Assembly: GCA_041737835.1 (NCBI GenBank) | Contig: JBGSQY010000021.1 | Source: Bythopirellula sp041737835 | GTDB lineage: Bacteria > Planctomycetota > Planctomycetia > Pirellulales > Lacipirellulaceae | Length of the DNA: 64,000 bases | Reading direction: 5' to 3' (one strand) | Shown here: positions 8,708-17,984 of the stretch, piece by piece | How positions within the stretch are numbered: the first letter of the stretch is position 1 | Layout: each line of letters starts with the position of its first letter | The notes under the pieces: generated by a model | What the model was told of the DNA's origin: nothing | Databases searched by the model: none | The model's input: only the letters and a program-made list of their open reading frames with translations | Made by a program: the position numbers and the translations under genes

Positions 8708-8740
8708 CCGACCTCACAGAGGTCGGCTACAGAACTGTAG
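8708..8740. repeat. Compound palindrome CCGACCTC / CTACAG
   Basis: CCGACCTC (8708-8715) and GAGGTCGG (8719-8726) form an 8-bp hairpin, directly followed by CTACAG-AA-CTGTAG (8727-8740). The first part matches the palindrome at 5803-5817. It abuts repeat copy A. Confidence 0.55.
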
Positions 8741-8924
8741 AAAGAAAATGAGACCACCAAAAATAAAGAGCCGTTTCGAACTGATAAAATTCGAAACGGC
8801 TCAATGAAAGAGTGCGGTCAGATGTATGGACGTTAATGTAGCGAATTGGGGCCGTGCGTCAAAGGGTCTCTTGGAAAGACGGGAATTCGCGGGATTTGGA
8901 ATTGCCCAGATTAACAGCCCGCTA

Positions 8925-10184
8925 TTACGCATCCCGCAAGCGGGGATCGAGCGCGTCGCGCACCCCGTCGCCCAGGAAATTGAGTGCGAGCAAGGTTGTG
9001 CCCAACGCCATGCTGGGGAAGAGAATCAGCCACCAATAGATTTTTACGGGAGTGATGACTTTGATCCCTTCGTTGGCAAGCAACCCCCACGACACGTCGG
9101 GTGGTTCCACGCCCAAGCCAAGGAACGACAAGAAGGCTTCAAACAACATCACTCGGGGAATGGTGAGTGTGAGATAAACCAGCACGACGCTCAGCAGGTT
9201 GGGCAGCAAGTGCCAGAAGATAATGCGGAATTGGCTGGCCCCAAGTGAACGGGCCGCTTCGACGAACAGTTCGTGCTTGAGCGACATCACTTGTCCGCGT
9301 ACCACTCGAGCCATGGTGAGCCAATAGATGGCACCTACGACCAAATAGAAGACCGTGATGCGATTGATGCCCCAATAGGCCAACTCATCGGCGACACGTT
9401 CTTCGCCCAAAATCGTGAGCAGAAAGATCACGACGAAAATAAAGGGAACCGAATACAGCACGTCAACGAACCGCATCATCGCGTCGTCGACCCAACCACC
9501 AAAATAACCGGATACGGCCCCGTAGGTGACGCCAATGACCAGTGACACGATCGTCGCCACGAGCCCCACCAGCAAGGAAATCCGCGATCCCCAAAAAACG
9601 CGCGAAAGGCTATCGCGGCCCAACACGTCGCGACCGCAGAGCGAATTGACGCTGCGGTTGCCGAAGATGGCATAGCGCGTGCGAACCATCCAGCGGCTCA
9701 CAATGCCGAGATTGGGAAATCCCAACTTGCGGTAAGGGGCTTGGATTGTGTCTTGGATCTCGGCTTCCTTGCGGCGCAAGGCTTCCCGTGTCGCGTGGTA
9801 TTCTTCATCGGACTTATCACGAGCAGCGGCGAAATTTTGTTCAAGTTCAACCAATTCCGACTGGAGCTTATTTACAATGTCAGGTGTTTTGGCAATCGCC
9901 TTTGTGTCGAGTTCAAACGTGTGTAGCCAAAACGGCGACAATAACGGCTCGGCATACTGCAAGCTTGTCTGAGCCTGGTCGGGGGCCTGAAGTGGCAAGA
10001 GCGGTGTGATGAATGCGAAGACGCAAATCATGACCAGCACGGCCAGCGAGACCATGGCGACATGGTTCTTACGCAGCCGTCGCCAGGCATCTTGCGAGAG
10101 CGACATTCCCACGGCGGCTTGGATGGGCTCGGCTTGAATCGGCTCGGCTGGCGTTTCGATTGTTTTGATAATGTCGCTCGACAT
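8925..10184 (-). CDS. oppC: Oligopeptide ABC transporter permease, OppC/DppC type
   Basis: 419 residues from the ATG at 10184, 4 nt after the oppB stop. One of two inner-membrane subunits forming the peptide channel. Order: cytoplasmic N terminus with a repeated EPIQAEPIQA, first membrane helix (about 40-62), a periplasmic insert of about 100 residues, then the BPD_transp core with five helices. The ATPase-contact EAA loop is EAARSLGASQFRIIFWHLLP. OppC proteins are usually near 300 residues; the excess is the insert, whose LQSELVELEQNFAAARDKSD region is heptad-like and predicts a coiled coil. Co-operonic with oppA and oppB; no oppD/oppF follow, so the ATPases must be encoded elsewhere. Confidence 0.92.
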   Translation of the reverse strand: MSSDIIKTIETPAEPIQAEPIQAAVGMSLSQDAWRRLRKNHVAMVSLAVLVMICVFAFITPLLPLQAPDQAQTSLQYAEPLLSPFWLHTFELDTKAIAKTPDIVNKLQSELVELEQNFAAARDKSDEEYHATREALRRKEAEIQDTIQAPYRKLGFPNLGIVSRWMVRTRYAIFGNRSVNSLCGRDVLGRDSLSRVFWGSRISLLVGLVATIVSLVIGVTYGAVSGYFGGWVDDAMMRFVDVLYSVPFIFVVIFLLTILGEERVADELAYWGINRITVFYLVVGAIYWLTMARVVRGQVMSLKHELFVEAARSLGASQFRIIFWHLLPNLLSVVLVYLTLTIPRVMLFEAFLSFLGLGVEPPDVSWGLLANEGIKVITPVKIYWWLILFPSMALGTTLLALNFLGDGVRDALDPRLRDA

Positions 10185-10188
10185 GCGG

Positions 10189-11106
10189 CTATTGCAACTC
10201 CACCCGCGGATCGAGCACCGCATACGAAAGGTCGACAATCCAGTTCATGACGTACAGCAGCACGGTATAGAGGAGCACTAACCCCATGGCCAACGTGTAA
10301 TCGCGGTCCAAAGCGGCTCGAACGAAGTGCGAACCGAGACCCGGAATCGCAAAGATTTGTTCGACCACCAACGATCCGGTAAGGATCCCCGCGACTGCCG
10401 GCCCGAGGAACGACACAACAGGGAGCAGCGCGCCGCGCAGTCCGTGGACAATGACCACTCGGACGGGGCCCACTCCCTTAGCCTTGGCCGTGCGGATGTG
10501 GTCCTGGGAAAGCACGTCGAGCATGCTCGTCCTCGCAATTCGGGCGACATAAGCCGCGTAAGGGGCTCCCAAGCAAAATGCCGGGAGCAAAAGCTGATTG
10601 AAATCGCCCCAGCCGGCGGCTGGGAAAATGGGAATCAGAAACACAAACAAAATGATACTGATGCCGGCAATCACAAAATTGGGAAGCGCGATCCCCAGCG
10701 TGGCCACAAGCATCAAACCAGCGTCCGTCCATGTCCCGCGAAACACGGCGGAAGTTACACCTGCAAAGAGTCCTAATGTTGTCGCGAAGATCAGTGCCAG
10801 GCTGCCGAGTGCCACCGAGATTGGCAGACCTTCGGCAATCACTTCGTTGACGGTGTAATCGCTGATGCGAAAGCTGTAGCCCAAGTCGCCGCGTGTCACA
10901 TTGCCCAATTCAATTAGATACTGTTGGTAGAGTGGTTTGTCGAGATTGTATCGCTTTTCGATGTTTTTTTTGATCTCGGGCTCTAACGCGCGTTCGCGGT
11001 CAAATGGTCCACCAGGAACGACCCGCATAAGAAAAAAAGAAATCGTAAAGACGATCCACAGCGTGACGGCCATCCAAACCAACCGGCGGAGCATGAAAGA
11101 GATCAT
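10189..11106 (-). CDS. oppB: Oligopeptide ABC transporter permease, OppB/DppB type
   Basis: 305 residues, normal for the family. The N terminus MISFMLRRLVWMAVTLWIVF is the usual first helix, followed by RVVPGGPFDRER and a periplasmic segment, then the BPD_transp core. The EAA-type loop reads HIRTAKAKGVGPVRVVIVHG. Start ATG overlaps the oppA stop by 4 nt (ATGA), indicating translational coupling in an oppA-oppB-oppC operon. Partner of OppC in forming the inner-membrane channel. Confidence 0.93.
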   Translation of the reverse strand: MISFMLRRLVWMAVTLWIVFTISFFLMRVVPGGPFDRERALEPEIKKNIEKRYNLDKPLYQQYLIELGNVTRGDLGYSFRISDYTVNEVIAEGLPISVALGSLALIFATTLGLFAGVTSAVFRGTWTDAGLMLVATLGIALPNFVIAGISIILFVFLIPIFPAAGWGDFNQLLLPAFCLGAPYAAYVARIARTSMLDVLSQDHIRTAKAKGVGPVRVVIVHGLRGALLPVVSFLGPAVAGILTGSLVVEQIFAIPGLGSHFVRAALDRDYTLAMGLVLLYTVLLYVMNWIVDLSYAVLDPRVELQ

Positions 11107-12980
11107 TTCTCACCTTTCATGAATTCATTGGGGCCCTTGAGGTCGGGGTCGATCGACATAGCCCAAATGGGATGCTCGTCGCGGACGTTGTTGTAAAAAC
11201 CGCGAACGTGCGGTTTGACCATGTTCTTGGAGACGGACGTATAAATTGGAAGAATGGGTAGCTCCTCCATAATGATTCGCTCGGCTTCCTCCAACATGCG
11301 GAAACGCTTGTCGGGATCGAGCTCCATGCTGGCGTCCTTCACCAGCTGATCGTACTTCTCATTTTTCCAGCCAGTGGTATTTTGCTCGCCATCGGAAATA
11401 AACATATCGATGAACGTGTTGGGATCGTTGTAGTCGGCGATCCAACCTCGACGGCCGATGTTGTATTGCATTTGCTGCAAGCTGGAGAGATACGACATCC
11501 ACTCCTCGTTGCGCGTGCGAACCGAGATTCCCAGTTCGCGCTGCCATTGTTTGCGCATCAGTTCGGCCACGGCCTGATGCGATTCGTGCGTGTTGTAAAG
11601 AATATCGATCCGCGGAAAGCCGCGTCCTTCGGGATAACCGGCTTCCGCGAGCAATCGGCGGGCTTCATCCGCATCTTCCGGTGCACACTTTTGTTCGACA
11701 TAGCCTGGAATTCCCGGTGGCACGAGGCTGTAGCTCGGAAACTCACCGGCGGGCAGCAATCGCTTGGTGATCTCTTCGCGGTTGAGTGCCAGCGACAACG
11801 CTTTGCGAACCCGCACGTCATCGAGTGGCTTGCGGGTCGTGTTGAAATAGAAGAAGTAACTCAACAGAAAAGGGTGCGGGTTGACATCGTCGCGTGGCGG
11901 TTCTTCTTTGAGCAACACCCGCATCGCGGGCGGTGGGACTTCGGTGATCCAATCCGCCTCATCCGTCATGAACAAGTTAAGCCCCGTGGTCAGCGATTCC
12001 ACAGCCAGCACGTCGACCGTGTTAAGCTTTACATTGTCGCGGTCCCAGTGATGCTCGTTCTTGGAAAGCCGAATGCGGTCGCGAATGCGGCGAAAGTCGA
12101 TTTTGTATGGGCCTGCCGAGACAATGTTTTCTTCCGCCGTCCATTGGGGCGAGCCAAATGTCTCCACGCATTCTTGATTGACGATGCTGAAGGGATAAAA
12201 CGCCAATAGGCTTAAGAAATAGGGCGTGGGGTGCGTGAGCGTGAGCCTCAGCGTGTGATCGTCGACGACTTCGAGACCGACTTCGCGGAAGTCGAGAATC
12301 ACTTGCCGGCACCAGTGGCAATCTTTGGGGGGCTTTTCGGTGGCGGCTGTTTTGTCATCGGTGGGGCAATAGGCGATTTCTTTGCCATCGCGCTCGACGA
12401 TGTAGGTCCGTTCGTCTTCGCCGCGTTCCTCAATGCGAACCAACTTGCCGTGTAGGACTTCCCCCCGCAACGTGTTGATGGCGTCGGTGGGAAGATTCAG
12501 CTCGATTTCTACCGGATCGCCCGGTTCGATGCCGCTGCCACCGATACTGTAACGCCTCGCATTCTTGAGGTACCACGCTTGATAGCCGTATTCGGCAGCC
12601 GTGCGGGGATCGAGCAGTCTTCGCCAGGAGTAGTAAAAGTCTTTGGCCGTGATCGGATCCCCATTGGACCACTTGGCGTTATCGCGCAGGTGAAGCGTAT
12701 AAACGAGACCGTCGTCGGAGATTTCCCAGCTTTTCGCAATGGCGGGAATCGGTTCGAGCGTTTCCGGGTGATAGCGCAGCAGACCTTCGTGTATCGCCAT
12801 CGCGATGCGGCCCTCCGGCTGGCCGGTGATCAACGAGGGATCGACACTCTTGACTTCGCTCGGGTTGATAAAGGTAAAATCAGCCGGCGGTAGGTCGCTT
12901 CCCAAGAACGACCAAGCGATGCCCGCCCCCGCGCCCAAGAGCAGTATCCAAGCGATCAATGTGCGGCGGTTGGTGGGCAT
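11103..12980 (-). CDS. oppA: Peptide ABC transporter substrate-binding protein (SBP family 5)
   Basis: 625 residues. An N-terminal hydrophobic helix (about 8-26, LIAWILLLGAGAGIAWSFLG) has no lipobox Cys, so the protein is probably membrane-anchored or exported by signal peptidase I. SBP_bac_5 features: NPSEVKSVDPSL near the N terminus, GLLRYHPETLEPIPAIAKSWE, YTLHLRDNAKWSNGDPITAKDFYYSWRR split by family-typical spacing, and DVRVRKALSLALNREEI. An unusual insert (about 165-225) carries CPTDDK and a CHWC motif. It binds oligopeptides for the OppBC channel. First gene of the operon; the 94-bp gap to the divergent methylase gene should hold its promoter. Confidence 0.93.
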   Translation of the reverse strand: MPTNRRTLIAWILLLGAGAGIAWSFLGSDLPPADFTFINPSEVKSVDPSLITGQPEGRIAMAIHEGLLRYHPETLEPIPAIAKSWEISDDGLVYTLHLRDNAKWSNGDPITAKDFYYSWRRLLDPRTAAEYGYQAWYLKNARRYSIGGSGIEPGDPVEIELNLPTDAINTLRGEVLHGKLVRIEERGEDERTYIVERDGKEIAYCPTDDKTAATEKPPKDCHWCRQVILDFREVGLEVVDDHTLRLTLTHPTPYFLSLLAFYPFSIVNQECVETFGSPQWTAEENIVSAGPYKIDFRRIRDRIRLSKNEHHWDRDNVKLNTVDVLAVESLTTGLNLFMTDEADWITEVPPPAMRVLLKEEPPRDDVNPHPFLLSYFFYFNTTRKPLDDVRVRKALSLALNREEITKRLLPAGEFPSYSLVPPGIPGYVEQKCAPEDADEARRLLAEAGYPEGRGFPRIDILYNTHESHQAVAELMRKQWQRELGISVRTRNEEWMSYLSSLQQMQYNIGRRGWIADYNDPNTFIDMFISDGEQNTTGWKNEKYDQLVKDASMELDPDKRFRMLEEAERIIMEELPILPIYTSVSKNMVKPHVRGFYNNVRDEHPIWAMSIDPDLKGPNEFMKGEK

Positions 12981-13074
12981 GCAGGCGGGAAACTCTTCTC
13001 AAATCGGAACGAGTGGGGCGGGCTTTCTTTCAGCTTAATCTTTGCGTACGAATCCTCAAAGGAGAATAACCAAC

Positions 13075-13569
13075 TTGTTCGAGCATCAACGCCACAAGCC
13101 CCCGCGTGAATTGGTCGAACCTCGGCAATTGTTGCTCGTTTGCGCTCCCATGCGGAGCAACATCAATCTCTCGCGGATTGCCCGGGCGGCCAGTTGCTGT
13201 GGACTCACCGAGATCATTTGCACGGGACCCGCCAAACTCGAACGCAGTATCGCGCGGGATGGCGCCGACACGATTCGGATTGTGACTCACCGCACGTTGC
13301 CTCCCGTGCTGAAAGGACTCAAGGAAAACGGATATCATTTGGTGGGGCTCGAACAAACGACCGACTCGGTCGACATGCACCACTATCAGTTCCATCGCCA
13401 GACCGCGCTGGTAATTGGCAATGAGCGTACCGGACTCACCGACGATGTCTTGGCGCTGCTGGATGATGTGGTGGAGATTCCCGTGTGGGGGTTGCCTTAC
13501 AGCTACAACGTCGCGACGGCCACGGCGATGGCACTGTACGAATATTGCCGGCAGTGGCCAGCGGGGTAA
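13075..13569 (+). CDS. SpoU/TrmH-family RNA 2'-O-methyltransferase
   Basis: 164 residues from a TTG at 13075, selected because AAAGGAGA sits 9 nt upstream; a longer TTG start at 13042 has none. SPOUT motifs are clear: N-x-x-x-x-R-x-A (INLSRIARAASCCG) near the N terminus, ALVIGNERTGL (motif 2), and IPVWGLPYSYNVATATAMAL (motif 3, normally with Ser-x-N, which is the knot that binds S-adenosylmethionine). The family methylates ribose 2'-OH in tRNA or rRNA; the exact target is not readable. It converges on the symporter gene, with 4 nt between the stops. Confidence 0.88.
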   Translation: MFEHQRHKPPRELVEPRQLLLVCAPMRSNINLSRIARAASCCGLTEIICTGPAKLERSIARDGADTIRIVTHRTLPPVLKGLKENGYHLVGLEQTTDSVDMHHYQFHRQTALVIGNERTGLTDDVLALLDDVVEIPVWGLPYSYNVATATAMALYEYCRQWPAG

Positions 13570-13573
13570 TGCG

Positions 13574-14908
13574 CTAGGTCGACTTCCGCGCCACGCACGC
13601 CGCGAGGACGAGATCGCCGCCCACGTTGAGCACCGTGCGGCACATGTCGAGGATGCGGTCGATGCCGAGGATAATGCCGATCCCTTCGCCCGGCACTCCC
13701 ACGGATTGCAGCACTAGTACGATCAAGGGAATCGAACTGCCGGGTACGCCTGCCGTGCCGACGCCGGCGAGCATCGACATCAGCACCACGGTTGCTTGTT
13801 GCGAAATCGTGAGATCGACTCCAAACACCTGCGCGAGAAACAGCACGACGACCCCTTCGTAAAGCGCTGTGCCGTTTTGGTTGCCCGTGGCGCCGATCGT
13901 AAGTACGAATTGCGAAATCTCGTTAGGGAGCCACAGCTTTTCGTCGGCGACTCGTAGCGCAGTGGGGAGCGTTGCATTGGAACTTGACGTAGCAAAGCCG
14001 GTGACCAGAGCATCGCTAATATCTTTGTAGAATTGCCAGGGATTGCGGTTGGCAACAAAGCGGATCATCAGGGGATAGACCACAAGCATTTGAATCGCCA
14101 TCGCCGAAAGAGCCGTCGCCACAAACCATCCGAGTGTTTTAAGAATGTCGTAGCCCACCTGCGAAGTGATGGTGAACAACAAACATGCGACGCCGTAGGG
14201 CGCAATCTTCATCGCCCAGCCAATGACGGTCATCGAAACATCGAAGAATCCTTCGAGCAAGCTGACCAGCGTTTTGGTTCGCTCGCCCGAAACCGAAAGC
14301 GCTCCCCCCAGAATGAGCGCGAAGAACATCACGGCGATCATTCCGTTCCCCTTGGAGGTGCCATCGAGCGCCCCCACGGCTTCTTGCAGAGGATTCTCGG
14401 GGATCATGTCCAGTAGAGTATCTTTGAGCCCCTTGGTCGCTTTGCTTTTGGCCATCGATTCGGCGGCCTTGGCGTTGTATCGCTCAGCTAATATTTCGCG
14501 CTGTTCTTCGGAAAGTGTGTTGCCGGGTTGCCAACGATTCACCAGCCCAATGCCAATCGCGACCGCGCAGCCCGAGAGAATCAGCGTGTAAAAGAGCGTT
14601 TTGAGCCCAACCAACCCCAGCTTACCGACGTCGCCCAATTCCAACACACCAAGCGCAAGCGCCGACACCACCAGCGGGATGACCATCATCATGATGAGCC
14701 GCAAAAAGATTTTGCCGATGGGTTCGGCAATCTGCGTGGCGATGAACGTGAGATTCTCGCCCAGCCAAGTACGAAAGCCGGGTTCTACTCCCGCGGCGTC
14801 TTCAGGAGGGATGGCGAGCGCTTTGGCCGTAAGTCCCAACGTCGTCCCGATAACAAGCCCCAACAGAATCTTGGTATGGAGCGGTAGGGGTTTACGCGGT
14901 TCGGACAT
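13574..14908 (-). CDS. Dicarboxylate/amino acid:cation symporter (DAACS family)
   Basis: 444 residues from the ATG at 14908, which follows AGGTG; GTG at 14917 is an alternative. Elevator-type Na+ or H+ coupled carrier in the inner membrane with about eight helices and two re-entrant loops. Diagnostic motifs: TGFATSSSNATLPTALR (HP1 serine loop), GATGNQNGTALYEG (NxxGT cation site), GVGTAGVPGSSIPLIVLV (HP2), and DRILDMCRTVLNVGGDL (helix 8 with the Asp/Arg pair that selects substrate). The Arg in the last motif favours acidic substrates such as glutamate, aspartate or C4-dicarboxylates. A longer loop of about 60 residues with AKAAESMAKSKATKG falls between helices 3 and 4. Confidence 0.92.
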   Translation of the reverse strand: MSEPRKPLPLHTKILLGLVIGTTLGLTAKALAIPPEDAAGVEPGFRTWLGENLTFIATQIAEPIGKIFLRLIMMMVIPLVVSALALGVLELGDVGKLGLVGLKTLFYTLILSGCAVAIGIGLVNRWQPGNTLSEEQREILAERYNAKAAESMAKSKATKGLKDTLLDMIPENPLQEAVGALDGTSKGNGMIAVMFFALILGGALSVSGERTKTLVSLLEGFFDVSMTVIGWAMKIAPYGVACLLFTITSQVGYDILKTLGWFVATALSAMAIQMLVVYPLMIRFVANRNPWQFYKDISDALVTGFATSSSNATLPTALRVADEKLWLPNEISQFVLTIGATGNQNGTALYEGVVVLFLAQVFGVDLTISQQATVVLMSMLAGVGTAGVPGSSIPLIVLVLQSVGVPGEGIGIILGIDRILDMCRTVLNVGGDLVLAACVARKST

Positions 14909-15001
14909 GCGCGGCACCTATGAAACTTTGGGGCTGAGTCAGGACCAGTCTAAAGGGTCTGGCCGCAAACGCAAAGCAGAATCTGCGCGGGAAGAAATCG
15001 C

Positions 15002-15547
15002 TTACGCGCAGAGGGCGACGACGGCCATGACGGCGATGATCGAAGCGAACACGGTTTTCGCTCCAGTGCCCAACAGGCGTCCCCAGAAGGCGGCTTGGCC
15101 AACTTTCATCGATTGTTGGACTTCCATGCCCAATGAGTGTTCCGCGTAGGCTGCGCCTCCAAACGCCCCCAAAGCACCACCCACGACCGCACCGATGGCC
15201 GAACCGATTACGGGGATCGGAATGCCGGCGCTCGCGCCACCGATGGCGCCAATAAGTGATCCCATCAACGAATAAACTGCCGCGCGGCGGCTACCTCCCG
15301 CCCGACTGGCTCCGATTACACCGGCCAAGAATTCAGCAATTTCGCCGATGATCGCTAAAATTAGCATCGCGATGACGGTATTCCAGGTCATGTTCGTAAC
15401 ACCTGTTTGCGGACCCAGCCAGGCATACAAAGCCGCCGCGCCAACCATCAGCCAAATCCCCGGCAAAGCCAGCAGCGTCAGCAACCAGCCAAAACCCATG
15501 GCAAAGAGCAGCAGCAGAATCTCGATTGTTAGATAGAGGTAGTCCAT
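15002..15547 (-). CDS. DUF456 membrane protein
   Basis: 181 residues, all consistent with the DUF456 family (YqgC-like): an N-terminal helix, LLALPGIWLMVGAA, a central GEIAEFLAGVIGASRAGGSRRAA segment, and a Gly-rich tandem helical region about 95-135 (GSLIGAIGGASAGIP, IGSAIGAVVGGALGAFGG). Inner membrane; function unknown for the family. It is divergent from purA and is followed on the same strand by the symporter gene after 93 bp. Confidence 0.85.
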   Translation of the reverse strand: MDYLYLTIEILLLLFAMGFGWLLTLLALPGIWLMVGAAALYAWLGPQTGVTNMTWNTVIAMLILAIIGEIAEFLAGVIGASRAGGSRRAAVYSLMGSLIGAIGGASAGIPIPVIGSAIGAVVGGALGAFGGAAYAEHSLGMEVQQSMKVGQAAFWGRLLGTGAKTVFASIIAVMAVVALCA

Positions 15548-15675
15548 AATCTCGATTTCGATGCACCCCGTGTCGGTAGGGCTTGAGGTTCGTTACAATT
15601 GGGTCGTTTGTTTATCGTAGACCTGGGGAAAGAGTACGCAAGTGCGCTGCGCCCCGTTGCCGCGGAGGAGATGAC

Positions 15676-16992
15676 GTGCCTGGGACATGTGTTATTGGTT
15701 TGCAATGGGGCGACGAAGCCAAAGGAAAGATCGTCGACCTGTTGACCCGCGACCACGACATTGTCGTTCGTTACCAAGGGGGGGCGAACGCCGGGCACAC
15801 CGTTGTCGTCGGCGGCGAAGTCTACAAATTGTCGCTGCTCCCGAGCGGCGTGCTGACCGCGGGTGTGACGTGCGTGATTGCCGGGGGCGTGGTCATCAAT
15901 CCTGCTAAAGCGATTGAAGAACTCGATGAACTCGCATCACGGAACGTCGAAGACTACGACAATCTCAAGCTCAGCGACCGCGCGCATGTGATCTTCCCTT
16001 GGCACTTCGCCGAAGACCGCTCGATGGATCGCAACACATCCGATGGCGAAAACATTGGCACGACCGGTCGCGGCATCGGGCCTTGTTATCGTGATAAGGT
16101 GGGCCGTTCGTTCGCGATTCGGCTGGGTGACATGTATCGCGACACATTCCGCGAACAGGTCACATTCATTACCGCGGAGAAAAACCGTCTGCTCAAAGCG
16201 ATGTTACCCGCTGAGGAATTTCAAGAGCTCAACGCGGCAGAAATCTACGAGCAATATCACGCCTTTGCCGAACGGTTGCGACCGTATGTGGCCGACACCA
16301 CGGAGTATTTGCTCTCCGCCGCCGAGAATGGCAAGCGCATTTTGTTTGAAGGGGCCCAAGGGGCATTGCTCGACGTCGATCATGGGACTTATCCATTCGT
16401 GACGAGCAGCAATAGCTCGGGCGTCGGAATTTCCAACGGTTCCGGCGTGCCAGGAAAATACATCGACAAAGTGATCGGCATCGTGAAGGCCTATAGCACT
16501 CGCGTCGGCGGTGGACCGTTCCCGACGGAACAGGACAACGAAATCGGCCAGCGCATCCGCGATCAGGGCAATGAATATGGCACGGTGACTCGCCGTCCCC
16601 GTCGGTGCGGATGGCTCGATACCGTGGCCTTGCGTTACACTTCGCGGCTGAGCGGTGTGGATTCGATTTGTGTGATGCTGCTTGATGTGTTGAGCGGGCT
16701 GGAAGAACTCAAAATCTGCACGGCCTATGAAATCGACGGCAAGCGTACGTCGACCTTCCCCAGTCACGTCGATGATATTCGTAAAGTGAAACCGATTTAC
16801 GAAACGCTACCAGGTTGGCAGGAAGATATTACGGGGGTCCGTTCGCTCGACGAACTGCCAGCTGCGGCACGCGATTATTTGGATCTTATCGGCGTGTTGA
16901 TTGGTGTTCCCGTGGAAATGGTTTCCGTTGGTCCTGATCGCGCCCAGACGATCCCCGTGCTCAATAGCCGTTCCCTCACCGCCACCCACTGA
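15676..16992 (+). CDS. purA: Adenylosuccinate synthetase
   Basis: 438 residues from the GTG at 15676, fixed by GGAGGAG 5 nt upstream. The open frame extends back to 15583 but lacks a site. Makes adenylosuccinate from IMP, aspartate and GTP, the first committed step to AMP. Visible motifs: GLQWGDEAKGKIVD (P-loop), GGANAGHTVVV, TTGRGIGPCY, GAQGALLDVDHGTYPFVTSS, ARV-type GGGPFPTEQ, and GRPRRCGW as RRPRRCGWLD near the IMP site. Length is normal. uppS follows 6 bp downstream, suggesting co-transcription. Confidence 0.97.
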   Translation: MPGTCVIGLQWGDEAKGKIVDLLTRDHDIVVRYQGGANAGHTVVVGGEVYKLSLLPSGVLTAGVTCVIAGGVVINPAKAIEELDELASRNVEDYDNLKLSDRAHVIFPWHFAEDRSMDRNTSDGENIGTTGRGIGPCYRDKVGRSFAIRLGDMYRDTFREQVTFITAEKNRLLKAMLPAEEFQELNAAEIYEQYHAFAERLRPYVADTTEYLLSAAENGKRILFEGAQGALLDVDHGTYPFVTSSNSSGVGISNGSGVPGKYIDKVIGIVKAYSTRVGGGPFPTEQDNEIGQRIRDQGNEYGTVTRRPRRCGWLDTVALRYTSRLSGVDSICVMLLDVLSGLEELKICTAYEIDGKRTSTFPSHVDDIRKVKPIYETLPGWQEDITGVRSLDELPAAARDYLDLIGVLIGVPVEMVSVGPDRAQTIPVLNSRSLTATH

Positions 16993-16998
16993 TCTCGG

Positions 16999-17751
16999 AT
17001 GTTCATGATGGCGGAGCATATCCCAGAGTTGCTTGCTCATATTCCCCGTGACCGTTGGCCGCGGCACATCGCCATCATTATGGACGGCAATGGTCGCTGG
17101 GCTCAGCGTCAGAATTTGCCGCGGATCGATGGGCATCGCCGGGGCGTTGACTCCGTGCGCAAAACGACCGAGGAATGCGCCCGGCTCAAATTGGAACAGC
17201 TCACGCTCTATTGCCTATCGAGCGAGAATTGGAAACGCCCACAGCAAGAGATCGATTTTTTGATGCACTTGCTCGAGCAATACATGATCGAAGAACGCAC
17301 GACGATCATGGAGAACAATCTGCGGGTACGGATGGTCGGCAGGCGGACGAACATCCCCGAGCAAGTTCTCAAAGAACTCGACCAGACCGTCGCCATGAGC
17401 CGCGAGAACTATGGCATGTGGCTCAATTTGGCGATCAACTATGGCAGCCGTGCTGAGCTGGTTGACGCCATGCAAGCGATCGGCCGCGAGATCGTGGCGG
17501 GTGAACTCTCGCCTGAACAGGTCAATGAATCCATCATCGCCGACCACCTGTACACGGCGGGGTCGGATGATCCCGATCTTCTGATTCGCACCGCGGGCGA
17601 GATGCGGATCAGCAATTTTCTGTTGTGGCAAATCAGCTATGCCGAGATTTGGGTGACCGAGAAGTGTTGGCCTGAATTTGATGAAACAACGCTTCACGAA
17701 GCAATGGCAGATTTTGCCCAAAGAAATCGTAAATTCGGCGGGCTTATGTAG
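16999..17751 (+). CDS. uppS: Undecaprenyl diphosphate synthase (cis-prenyltransferase)
   Basis: 250 residues. Adds isoprene units to farnesyl diphosphate to make the C55 carrier of peptidoglycan and O-antigen synthesis. HIAIIMDGNGRWAQ holds the catalytic Asp; GHRRGVDSVR, LTLYCLSSENWKRP, NLAINYGSRAELVDA and DLLIRTAGEMRISNFLLWQ are all family signatures. ATG at 16999; ATG at 17005 and 17008 are alternatives. It normally sits beside cdsA, but here cdsA is 2.5 kb away behind the GH18-like gene. Confidence 0.96.
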   Translation: MFMMAEHIPELLAHIPRDRWPRHIAIIMDGNGRWAQRQNLPRIDGHRRGVDSVRKTTEECARLKLEQLTLYCLSSENWKRPQQEIDFLMHLLEQYMIEERTTIMENNLRVRMVGRRTNIPEQVLKELDQTVAMSRENYGMWLNLAINYGSRAELVDAMQAIGREIVAGELSPEQVNESIIADHLYTAGSDDPDLLIRTAGEMRISNFLLWQISYAEIWVTEKCWPEFDETTLHEAMADFAQRNRKFGGLM

Positions 17752-17907
17752 GGAATTTTTTTGGCAATGCCTGGTGTTTCCGCAGAGTGCTGTGGCCGGC
17801 AATTCAAACACGTTACTAGCCAGTCTGGCGCGCGGCACTCCCCAGAGAGATAAACGAAACGACAAGCCGATACGCGCCGTTTTGCTGTACCAGAGCGTCG
17901 TTTGTGA

Positions 17908-17930
17908 TTAAGATATCCGAGGTATCTTAA
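17908..17930. promoter_or_regulatory. Inverted repeat upstream of the GH18-like gene (operator candidate)
   Basis: TTAAGATA (17908-17915) and TATCTTAA (17923-17930) flank 7 nt, 55 nt upstream of the ATG at 17985. Arm length and symmetry fit a dimeric repressor site; no regulator gene is adjacent. Confidence 0.4.
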
Positions 17931-17984
17931 GGCTACATTCGGGACAAGCCAGGACCACAGGAACATCGAAAGGCACTTTAGATC

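Noticed and set aside
11382..12209. 275-residue plus-strand frame
   Set aside because: Antisense to oppA with shadow-frame composition; oppA is clear by motif.
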